From RHLJ01 sp048058975 (GTDB lineage Bacteria > Bacteroidota > Rhodothermia > Balneolales > Balneolaceae), in NCBI GenBank assembly GCA_048058975.1, contig JBLLNP010000007.1, forward strand, positions 186,001 through 250,000: a stretch of DNA of 64,000 bases, written 5' to 3'. The translations under genes and the position numbers were made by a program. The notes beneath the pieces are model-generated. The model searched no databases and was not told the DNA's origin. It saw only the letters and a program-made list of their open reading frames with translations. Shown here one piece after another: positions 18,237 through 26,375 of this stretch. Position 1 is the first letter of the stretch; every line of letters begins with the position of its first letter.

Positions 18237-21200
18237 CTACACCTCTGACGGATTCTTCTTAAAGTGTTTTTTAAAGCTCACAGAAAAATAATTCGGATCT
18301 GAAAATCCTACGGCCCTTGCAGCTTCTTGCACATTAAAACTTTTTTTCTTTATCAATACTCTTGCCTCGTCCAGGCGTATTTTTTTAACAAAGTCGTTGA
18401 TTGTAATCTCACTGACTTTCCTCCAGTCAGAATATAGCTTAGCCCTGCTTATGAATAATGCATCGGCCAGCATATCTATGGTAAGGGATGGGTTTGCTAA
18501 CTGCCGAAATACGATCTCTCTCACCTTTTTTACTAACTCAGGCTCGTTATCAGCCAACGGTTCTTTTTCTATATTCTGAAGTATCTGCTCTCTGCGTAAC
18601 ACCGCTTTTACCTGCGAAACCAGCATGCTGCTTCTTATTGGCTTTGAAAGATAAATATCTGCTCCTGTGGAAAGACCTGTCTGTACATCCTTCTCATCGT
18701 TTTTTGCAGACAGAAAGATAACTGGCAGATGTTCAAACTGTTTCTTAGATCGCAAAGAGTTTACAAATTCCAGTCCATTCATCTCCGGCATCATGATATC
18801 AGAAATTATTAAGTCTGGCGTGCTTTTATTAAGAAGAGTAAGTGCTTCTTTTCCATTTTCTGCGAGAAACACCTTGTGTTCTTTCTCTAAAATAGATTTT
18901 AGATACATTCTGAAATCAAAATTGTCTTCGACCACCAACACTTGATGTTCGAAACGGGTGTTTTCCAGCATGGCTGGCTCTGGCTCAACTCTAATTGGAG
19001 AAATAAGGGGTTTTTCATCCGCCTGCGCAGGTTCATGAATTACTTCGTGTACGCCTTGAATGTGTGTGTGACCTTTTTTTAGAGTGATAATAAACTCTGC
19101 ACCTTTGCCTGATTCCGAGTTTAGCCTGATGGAGCCTCCCATACGTTCAACCAAGCCCTTTACTAAATACAATCCTATTCCGGTGCCCTCAGAAGCTTTA
19201 TTGCCCTCTACCTGGTATAAATACTCAAATACTTTTTCCTGGTACTCAGGTGCTATTCCGAGCCCCCTGTCTTTAAGAATCACTTCTATCGTTGATTCGT
19301 GCTCATTAAAACACAGGTCTATTGTGCTCTTTTTGGGAGAAAACTTAATTGCATTACTAATCAGGTTAATAGTAATCCGTTCCCAGGCTTCCACATCCAC
19401 ATAAATATATTCGCTAAACTCATTCGTGGAGATGTTGATTGAAATCTCTTCCTGCTCCAGCTTCGACTGAAACTGCCCGGCTACTTGTCTGGTAAGCTGG
19501 GGTAGCCTTGCTGGTTGCATCTTCATCTTTATCGCGTCTGCATTTAGTTTAGAAACATCCAAAATTTGATCTACCAGATTCTTAAGTCGATAGCTATTCC
19601 TTTGCATCATCGATAATCGGTTCGATACCGCCTTGTCTAACGTGCCTTCCTGGGATTCAACCAAGTCATCAAGTGGGCTAATGATAAGAGACAGTGGGGT
19701 TTTAAGTTCGTGGGTTATCCCTGTAAAAAATCGCTGCTTTTGCTCAGCGGCTTCTTTCAGCTCTTTGGTTTGTATATCTACTCTTTCTTTTAGCTTTCTT
19801 TCGGTTTCTTTAAGTGACCTGACCCTGATTCGAAAGGTACTATAAACCAGTCCAGTTAACCCGAATATTAAAAGTATCCTGAACCAGTTTGTTTCATAGA
19901 AATAGGGTGGAATTGTAATTACTATTGACTTCTCAACTTCATCACCACCAATAAACTGTGATCTTATTTTCAGTTCGTGATTTCCGGGAGGCACTCCGGT
20001 AAAAACTGCCTGACGTGAAGCCGTTGCATTTTGCCATTGTTCGTTAACACCATCTAAGCGATAACTGAAATTAATCCTATCCTGATTTACAAAATTGGGA
20101 ACTGTAAAATTAACTCTCAAATCTCTTTGGTTATTCGGTATGCTTATTTCATTTAATCCTGATAAGAATAAGGTTTCATCATTTAGTTCTATGGTTTCAA
20201 ACACTGGTGAAGGTACTTCCAAACCGTAATCCACTGAAAAATCGGTTGGATCAATAATAGTTATTCCCTTAAGGTTCGAAAACCATAACCGGCCATCTGA
20301 AGCTCGAATACCAGAAGATTGCACCCCACCATTTGCTTCACGGTTAATCATTCCGTCTTTTTCATTAAAACTAAGAACTCGTAGCTCAGAGGTTTCCCCA
20401 TCTGCATAATCATTAAGTTCTTTTTTGGAAATACGCATAATCCCACTGTTTCCACTTATCCAAAAATATCCAAGACCATCATCTATAAGTCGATGAAGCG
20501 AATTTTGTGAAAGCCCGTCTTTTACTGTTACTGAGGCGGTAGCTAGAATGTCACCTTGTTTATTAAAAACTAACCTGTTTAGACCAAGGCTTTCATTTAT
20601 CACCCAAAGCGTATCCTCTGATTGAAGAAAGATATCTCTTATCGTATCACTATTTAAGACTCCATCCGCAGAGGTATATGTTCTGAAAGATTCTCCCTCA
20701 ATTCTGCTGAGTCCATTCCCTGCCGTTCCTGCAAAAATAACACCTCTTGAATTTTCAGCGAATACCTGAATTCCAGATAGTTCACGAGGGACTGACTCAT
20801 CAAAAAAGCGAAATTGTTCATTTTCAAGTATCAGAAGGGAATTAAAGTTCGCGATATATAATCGGTCATCATTTCTGTGTAATGCTTCTATTGATTTGTT
20901 AAACCCTTCAATAAATGGCTTTAGGCCGTCTATGCTTAGCCATTCTTTATCTTTATATTTCCAAAGTCCAGCTCCATTCATGCTTACGTATATGGTTCCA
21001 TCACTATCTTCAAATACACTTTTACATAAATTATTTGAAAGTACGCTATTCGATGAATTCCATAGCTCATAACGATCATTCTTCAACCGATATATACCAT
21101 TTGTAAAGCTGCAGGTCCAGATTTCGTTATTCTGACTTTCGATTATTGAATACACATTTAGAAAACCAGGTATTCGCTGCGTACTAATATTTGTAAAGCT

Positions 21201-22265
21201 ACTTTTTCTGATCTGATACAGTCCGCTGGCTTCTGAGCCCATCCATAAAGAGCCTTCTTTATCTATGTGTACATATTTAACTAATGGCCCTTGCAGCACT
21301 ATCTGGTCATCAATAATAATGATATCAATCCCTATTAAAATTTCTTCTCCCTGCCCGCCCTCAAAATAGAGGCTCAGTACTACTTCAGAGGGTATATATG
21401 GTAATTCTAGTTTCTTGAACTCAGACTCACCCTCTCTAAGTAAATAATAACCAGTATTGTCAGTAAATATAGTTCCTCCTTTTAGCTGTTTGGAAGAAGT
21501 GAACTGGTAATTTAATTCACTGTTTTTCTTACTGGTTGTATACTCTATGTTATTTTCGCTAATATTAACAAGAAATGCATGTTCAGAACCTAATACCCAA
21601 AGCTTGTCATCTCCGGCAAGTTCCAGACTTAGGATATTTCTGCCCGGAAAACTAAACTGTGACTCTGATAATATCAGACGTGGAATATTTTCCTCCAGAA
21701 TATAAATCCCTATATCCGTTTGTAGATATAGTTCATTATTTGTTCCTGAGACCAGAGCATTTATTCTCGTTCGTAAAAGAGGGTGATCCAATTTTATAAA
21801 TGAGTCTTCTTCTTTTGAGAAAAAGGCCAATCCTCCCGTTCCGGCGACCCATACTCTTCCGTTGTTACTTTCTATTAAGCGGGTAGCCGGACCGGGTAAC
21901 TCAGAAATGCCATAGGTTTTAAAAACTGATCCTTTTTTAGAAGTGATGGTTCCCCCTTCATTAAAAATCCAAAGAGTACCGTCTGAGGCATGTAAAATAC
22001 CTGCCTGACGATTCGTAATTACTCCCGGAGTATTGCCTGAGTTATAAATTTCAAACTCATACCCGTCATACCTGGCTAAACCGTCATAGGTGGCAAAATA
22101 CAAGTAGCCGTCTTTATCCTGCACAATCCCGTTTACTGCATTAACAGGAAGACCATCCTCAATATCGTAATGCCGGATTAAATACTCTGACTTGTTTGCA
22201 GACGAATAGGGGCCGGTAGTAGGCTGAACCTGTAAAGCAAAAACGAACAAAAGAAATGCTAACAA
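18237..22265 (-). CDS. Hybrid two-component system: beta-propeller sensor, histidine kinase, receiver and AraC-type regulator in one chain
   Basis: 1342 residues with the HTCS layout. Periplasmic part: repeated two-component-propeller blades (IRHYDIEDGLPVNAVNGIVQDKDGYLYFATYDGLARYDG onward, about 25-720) and a Y_Y_Y domain (about 725-785). One transmembrane helix near 790-812; HisKA with ITHELKTPLSL; HATPase with NLISNAIKFSP and GTGIGLYLVKGL; receiver with VVEDNFDF, phospho-acceptor in ISDIMMPEMNG and YLSKP; AraC HTH at the C-terminus (ARAVGFSDPNYFSVSFKKHF). Such regulators sense an extracellular ligand and activate nearby genes. The divergent secreted-protein gene 113 bp away is the obvious candidate target. 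The only usable start is TTG at 22265 (an in-frame stop lies 6 bp upstream), and the short signal segment lacks basic residues, which is odd. Confidence 0.92.
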   Translation of the reverse strand: MLAFLLFVFALQVQPTTGPYSSANKSEYLIRHYDIEDGLPVNAVNGIVQDKDGYLYFATYDGLARYDGYEFEIYNSGNTPGVITNRQAGILHASDGTLWIFNEGGTITSKKGSVFKTYGISELPGPATRLIESNNGRVWVAGTGGLAFFSKEEDSFIKLDHPLLRTRINALVSGTNNELYLQTDIGIYILEENIPRLILSESQFSFPGRNILSLELAGDDKLWVLGSEHAFLVNISENNIEYTTSKKNSELNYQFTSSKQLKGGTIFTDNTGYYLLREGESEFKKLELPYIPSEVVLSLYFEGGQGEEILIGIDIIIIDDQIVLQGPLVKYVHIDKEGSLWMGSEASGLYQIRKSSFTNISTQRIPGFLNVYSIIESQNNEIWTCSFTNGIYRLKNDRYELWNSSNSVLSNNLCKSVFEDSDGTIYVSMNGAGLWKYKDKEWLSIDGLKPFIEGFNKSIEALHRNDDRLYIANFNSLLILENEQFRFFDESVPRELSGIQVFAENSRGVIFAGTAGNGLSRIEGESFRTYTSADGVLNSDTIRDIFLQSEDTLWVINESLGLNRLVFNKQGDILATASVTVKDGLSQNSLHRLIDDGLGYFWISGNSGIMRISKKELNDYADGETSELRVLSFNEKDGMINREANGGVQSSGIRASDGRLWFSNLKGITIIDPTDFSVDYGLEVPSPVFETIELNDETLFLSGLNEISIPNNQRDLRVNFTVPNFVNQDRINFSYRLDGVNEQWQNATASRQAVFTGVPPGNHELKIRSQFIGGDEVEKSIVITIPPYFYETNWFRILLIFGLTGLVYSTFRIRVRSLKETERKLKERVDIQTKELKEAAEQKQRFFTGITHELKTPLSLIISPLDDLVESQEGTLDKAVSNRLSMMQRNSYRLKNLVDQILDVSKLNADAIKMKMQPARLPQLTRQVAGQFQSKLEQEEISINISTNEFSEYIYVDVEAWERITINLISNAIKFSPKKSTIDLCFNEHESTIEVILKDRGLGIAPEYQEKVFEYLYQVEGNKASEGTGIGLYLVKGLVERMGGSIRLNSESGKGAEFIITLKKGHTHIQGVHEVIHEPAQADEKPLISPIRVEPEPAMLENTRFEHQVLVVEDNFDFRMYLKSILEKEHKVFLAENGKEALTLLNKSTPDLIISDIMMPEMNGLEFVNSLRSKKQFEHLPVIFLSAKNDEKDVQTGLSTGADIYLSKPIRSSMLVSQVKAVLRREQILQNIEKEPLADNEPELVKKVREIVFRQLANPSLTIDMLADALFISRAKLYSDWRKVSEITINDFVKKIRLDEARVLIKKKSFNVQEAARAVGFSDPNYFSVSFKKHFKKNPSEV

Positions 22266-22378
22266 ACCCTATAACCCTATTTTTGAATAATTATATACGA
22301 TTTTAAAGAAATCTTAGACGTAATCAAAGATTTATTAACCTAACCTGTTAAGGTCATTTATTCATAAACCTTACTCCA

Positions 22379-25300
22379 ATGAAGTCTCGATTTATCTTAT
22401 TCTTTCTATCGTTACTAATTACTTCTACTAGCTTAGTTGCACAAACAGCTCCTACATTTTCTAAAACAACCATCGACCCAAGTATTGATGAAATTTACGA
22501 TGTATTTCCTGCCGATCTTGATAAAGACGGAGATCAGGATATTGTTGGTTTAGCAAGAAATGGCTTCGGCGCTGGAGTAGTCGCCTGGTATGAAAATGAT
22601 GGTAACTCTAACCCAACATTTACCAAAATTCTTATTGATAGTATAACTGTTTCTCCTAGGAGTTTATATGTAGTTGATATAGATGAAGACGATGATCTTG
22701 ATATAATTGCTGTTTTTCAAATAAATGGGTTCAGCGGAGCCACTAATATTTTTTGGTACGAGAACGATGGAGCCTCGAATCCTTCTTTTACCCGTCAAGC
22801 TCTGGGATCTGTTAAAGGGCTTGCATGGGATCTTGATGTAGCTGATATAGATAATGATGGTGACCTGGACATTGCCGTCTCTGATAATTACGGGACCGGT
22901 AGCGCGGGCTTAGCCTATGAGGCTGTTACCTGGTTTGAGAGTGATGGAGCGTCTGCCCCTTCTTTTACCAAGCGTTTGATCGATGTCACCTATCGGTTTG
23001 CCGAACCAATCAGAATCGGGGATATGGATGGTGACAATGATTTAGATATCGTGGTTGGGTCAACAAATTCAGACGATATTGCCTGGTACGAAAATAACGG
23101 TGCTGCCGACCCCTCTTTTTCTAAAAATTTTATAGATCAGAATGCCTTGGGTATAGAGCAACTTGAACTGGCTGATCTGGATGACGATGGTGATTTGGAT
23201 GTAGTCTGGACGGATAATTTTAGCGATTACATAGCTTGGTCGAGAAATAATGGCGAAGTAAACCCTACTTTCACTGAGTTTAATATCCAAAACTATAACG
23301 CTTCTGCTCTGGTAGCGGTAGCTGATATGGATTTGGATGGGGACTTAGATATAGTTTCTGGTTCTTTTCTTGAAGATGATGTGTATTGGTATGAGAGTAA
23401 CGGAGCCGCTAGCCCTACTTTTATCCGGCATGAAATTGATAGTTTATTAGATCAACCCCAACGGGTTCGGGTCGCAGATATGGATGGAAATGGGTCCCCG
23501 GATATTGTGGGTGCTGCATTCAGAGCTGATGATGTTATGTGGTATGAAAATAGTTTGGTTACTGTTGTACCCCGATCGATATCATTAGACGGAACCGATG
23601 ATTATGTTTCTGTACCACATAGCAGTGCTTATGATGATCTATCACAAATCACTATCGAGGGTTGGTTCTATTTTGAATCTGCCGGCCGCCAGGGGCTTTT
23701 TGAAAAACATGAAAGCCCTTTTTCAGGCTGGTGGGTTGATTTCAATACCGACATCTCCGCTATTTTCGTTACTGAGGGAGGAACCAGAGCCGCAAGTTCT
23801 ACAACCAACCCTCAGCTTAATATCTGGCATCATATTGCGGTTACATATGATGGAACCAATGTGGGCATTTTTTTGGATGGAGAAAATGTTACAGGTACTG
23901 TTAGTGGTTCTGGAAGCGGAGATATCTGGAACAACACAAGAGACATTCGAATCGGAGATTTAAACTGGACAACGGCAAATCTTGACGGAAGAATTGACGA
24001 GGTTCGTTTTTGGAATGATGTTCTCCCTCAGAATGAAATAAGAGACAATATGTTTCAGACTCTAAGTGGCAGTGAACAGGGATTAATCGGGTACTGGAGA
24101 TTCGATGAAGCAAATTTGGTTAAAGCAACTGACTTATCTTCCAACGACAATGCATCTACTCTTATAAATGGTGCTACACGTTCATCTAAAAATCATCCAT
24201 ATGGAACTTTTATAACCGGAAATGAAGGATGGCGCATGATTACTGCGCCTGCATCGGGTGTTTCCTATGGAGCATTACTCGACACGCTCTGGACCCAGGG
24301 ATTCACCGGATCAGATTCCCCCTCAAACGGAACCTCGAATGTATATACATGGAGTGAATCGGCTCAAAGCTTTACTTCCATTTCTAATGCGACAGATGTT
24401 CCGGCAAGTGGATCTGGTTTTTTAGTGTATGTGTATGGCGATGATAACTTTGATGGTATTAGTGATGCATTTCCAAAAGTAATTAAGACAGATAGCACAC
24501 AGAAAATAGGGTATGTGGCTCCATCATTATCATATACCAACACTGGGAACTCCAGTAATGATGGCTGGAATCTGATTGGAAACCCTTATGGAACAGCTAT
24601 GGATTGGGATGCCTCATCCGGTCTTTCCCGCTCCAATCTTGATGCATCCTTTTATGTGTGGAGCAATTCTGCCAATAGTGGTGCCGGTGATTACCTGAGC
24701 TGGAATGGTTCCACGGGAACCTTTGGCGGAGGTAAAATTGCTCCCTGGCAAGGATTCTGGGTGAAAGCCAATGCTGCGAGTCCATCGCTCTCTTTCACCG
24801 ACGGAATCCGGACTACGGGAGGAATACTTCGTAAGCCTTCCCCGGTTTCTCAACTTGGGTTAACCCTGAAAGGACAGGTTCTTTCCTCCAAAACCATCCT
24901 CATGTTCAGTGAAGAGGCGGGTTTAGAAAAAGATGAACTGGATGCCTGGAAACTTCAGCCATTGAATGCAGAATACCTGAGCCTGTTCACTCAGCTTGAA
25001 GATGGCTCCGGATTAGATATTAATGCGATACCTTTCGATTTAGAAGGAGAACTCACCATTCCCCTTGGTTTTGATGGAAGTGATTTATCGGGAGAGTTTG
25101 AACTTCGCTGGAGTCCGCAGGCGCTCCCCGATGGAATGAGGTTGGTTTTGATGGATAATGAAACCGGAACAGAAATTGATCTTACCGAGGCTTCTTCTTA
25201 TCGATTCGAGATTGGAAACAAGGGCAAAGTTCAATCTGTGGAGACGCAACACCTTGCGTCTCAAAAAAGCAAAAGCTCTCCACGGCACCAGGTATTCTCT

Positions 25301-25660
25301 CCCAAAGTGATGAAGGCTAAAGCTGCGGCGACCCGCTTTGTTATTAAGCTCAATGCATCCACTTCGGTTACCAACGAACCCGGCTCTGATCTTCCTTCTG
25401 TGGTAGAGCTTGATCAGAATTACCCGAACCCCTTCAACCCGAGTACAACGATTAATTTCGCGGTTCCTGACCAATCGAATGTGCAACTCGTCGTCTTTGA
25501 TATGCTGGGAAGAAAAGTAGCCGAACTGCTTAACGAACCAAGAAGCCCGGGAAGATATTCCATCAACTTTGATGCCTCTCGACTTGCCAGCGGGTTGTAC
25601 CTGTACCAGCTTCGGGTAGGAAACGATGTAATCACCAGAAAAATGACTTTAATTAAATAA
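22379..25660 (+). CDS. Secreted VCBS/FG-GAP repeat and LamG-domain protein with T9SS sorting tail
   Basis: 1093 residues. Signal peptide (MKSRFILFFLSLLITSTSLVAQ-type, cleaved near 22). Residues ~25-395 hold about eight FG-GAP/VCBS repeats with calcium-loop-like signatures (DLDKDGDQDIVGL, DIDNDGDLDIAVSD, DMDLDGDLDIVSG) alternating with W-Y-E-N-(D/N)-G-A. Residues ~400-560 form a LamG/concanavalin-like domain (LDGTDDYVSVPHSS ... GLIGYWRFDE). A low-complexity beta region follows. The last ~80 residues are a T9SS type A sorting domain (LDQNYPNPFNPSTTINF, then SGLYLYQLRVG). Expected to be exported by T9SS and attached to or released from the cell surface. A dispersed hairpin repeat has been absorbed into the coding sequence at 25241. 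Confidence 0.92.
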   Translation: MKSRFILFFLSLLITSTSLVAQTAPTFSKTTIDPSIDEIYDVFPADLDKDGDQDIVGLARNGFGAGVVAWYENDGNSNPTFTKILIDSITVSPRSLYVVDIDEDDDLDIIAVFQINGFSGATNIFWYENDGASNPSFTRQALGSVKGLAWDLDVADIDNDGDLDIAVSDNYGTGSAGLAYEAVTWFESDGASAPSFTKRLIDVTYRFAEPIRIGDMDGDNDLDIVVGSTNSDDIAWYENNGAADPSFSKNFIDQNALGIEQLELADLDDDGDLDVVWTDNFSDYIAWSRNNGEVNPTFTEFNIQNYNASALVAVADMDLDGDLDIVSGSFLEDDVYWYESNGAASPTFIRHEIDSLLDQPQRVRVADMDGNGSPDIVGAAFRADDVMWYENSLVTVVPRSISLDGTDDYVSVPHSSAYDDLSQITIEGWFYFESAGRQGLFEKHESPFSGWWVDFNTDISAIFVTEGGTRAASSTTNPQLNIWHHIAVTYDGTNVGIFLDGENVTGTVSGSGSGDIWNNTRDIRIGDLNWTTANLDGRIDEVRFWNDVLPQNEIRDNMFQTLSGSEQGLIGYWRFDEANLVKATDLSSNDNASTLINGATRSSKNHPYGTFITGNEGWRMITAPASGVSYGALLDTLWTQGFTGSDSPSNGTSNVYTWSESAQSFTSISNATDVPASGSGFLVYVYGDDNFDGISDAFPKVIKTDSTQKIGYVAPSLSYTNTGNSSNDGWNLIGNPYGTAMDWDASSGLSRSNLDASFYVWSNSANSGAGDYLSWNGSTGTFGGGKIAPWQGFWVKANAASPSLSFTDGIRTTGGILRKPSPVSQLGLTLKGQVLSSKTILMFSEEAGLEKDELDAWKLQPLNAEYLSLFTQLEDGSGLDINAIPFDLEGELTIPLGFDGSDLSGEFELRWSPQALPDGMRLVLMDNETGTEIDLTEASSYRFEIGNKGKVQSVETQHLASQKSKSSPRHQVFSPKVMKAKAAATRFVIKLNASTSVTNEPGSDLPSVVELDQNYPNPFNPSTTINFAVPDQSNVQLVVFDMLGRKVAELLNEPRSPGRYSINFDASRLASGLYLYQLRVGNDVITRKMTLIK
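25241..25262. repeat. Dispersed-type hairpin repeat inside a coding sequence
   Basis: GAGACGCAA and TTGCGTCTC are perfect 9-bp arms around CACC. This GAGACGCAA-type hairpin is familiar to me as an intergenic repeat in Bacteroidota-like genomes, but here it lies in frame inside the T9SS protein gene, encoding VETQHLASQ. Confidence 0.55.
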
Positions 25661-25666
25661 TTTATT

Positions 25667-25745
25667 GTCTTTGCGAGGGAGCCATCCCGACAGCTGTCGG
25701 GAGCGACCGCGGCAATCCCATTGAGATTGCTTCACTCGCAAAGAC
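25667..25745. repeat. Intergenic palindromic repeat unit (nested hairpins)
   Basis: GTCTTTGCGAG (25667-25677) is mirrored by CTCGCAAAGAC (25735-25745), enclosing a perfect palindrome TCCCGACAGCTGTCGGGA (25685-25702) and the GCAATC/GATTGC stem (25712-25730). The whole 79 bp can fold into a multi-armed structure between the T9SS protein gene and the small protein at 25768. It is of the dispersed type seen in many Bacteroidota-related genomes. Confidence 0.7.
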
Positions 25746-25767
25746 TTAAAACTTAAACATTGTATAA

Positions 25768-25968
25768 ATGAAACATTTAGTATCCCTTTTATTCAGCCTT
25801 TTCTTAATACTCATTTTGGTAACCGTTGTTCAGGCTCAACCCGGTCTTCCCGGAGCTCCTTCACAAGCCCCTATTGATGGCGGACTTGGACTACTTGCAG
25901 CGGCAGGTGGGGCCTATGCCATTAAAAAGCTGCGTGATAAAAAGAAGAATCAGGATTTAGAAGAGTAA
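25768..25968 (+). CDS. Small secreted protein with PID-CTERM-like sorting tail
   Basis: 66 residues: signal peptide (MKHLVSLLFSLFLILILVTVVQAQ-type), a short proline-rich mature part (PGLPGAPSQ), then APIDGGLGLLAAAGGAYAIKKLRDKKK. The PIDGG motif followed by a hydrophobic segment and a basic end matches my memory of the PID-CTERM protein-sorting tail of Bacteroidota, a short C-terminal membrane anchor thought to be recognised by a dedicated processing protein. No such enzyme gene is in this window. Last 19 bp overlap the convergent marR gene. Confidence 0.6.
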   Translation: MKHLVSLLFSLFLILILVTVVQAQPGLPGAPSQAPIDGGLGLLAAAGGAYAIKKLRDKKKNQDLEE

Positions 25969-26375
25969 TTATTGAATACTTTATCCAGCAATTTTAACAG
26001 CTGCTGGTATTCTTCATCCGAAAGATTTTCCCAGCCAAGTTCCCGGGAAGTATATACGTGAGGTTTGGCTTTTTCGAGCTCTTCTGTTCCTAAAGGAGTG
26101 AGAGACACTAAATACTTTCGTCCGTCTTCCGGGTCCTGTTCTCTAACTACAAATCCCTTTTTTACTAATAAATCCAGAATCCGGGAAACGGTATGTTTGT
26201 CTTTAAAGCTGCCGTTAGCAAGGTCTGTTTGATTCATTGTAGTCCGCTCAAGCTTTGATAAAAGCACCCATTGTTCAGGCGTAATATCAATTCCTGCCTT
26301 TTTAAAGCGATTAATAAGATCCTGACGAACTACTTTATAGGTTCGGTCTATATACACCCCAATTTCTTTCTTCAT
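25950..26375 (-). CDS. MarR-family transcriptional regulator
   Basis: 141 residues with the MarR winged helix: EQWVLLSKLERTTMNQTDLANGSFKDKHTVSRILDLLVKKGFVVREQDPEDGRKYLVSLTPLGTEELEKAKP. The wing (DPEDGRKYLVSLT) and dimerisation helices at both ends are clear. It overlaps the cyclase/TPR gene by 4 bp (ATGA), so both are coupled. MarR dimers bind short palindromes; it is the only MarR in the window and is a candidate for the TTAGTTGT-N4-ACAACTAA sites, but this is inference. The ligand is unknown. Confidence 0.88.
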   Translation of the reverse strand: MKKEIGVYIDRTYKVVRQDLINRFKKAGIDITPEQWVLLSKLERTTMNQTDLANGSFKDKHTVSRILDLLVKKGFVVREQDPEDGRKYLVSLTPLGTEELEKAKPHVYTSRELGWENLSDEEYQQLLKLLDKVFNNYSSKS

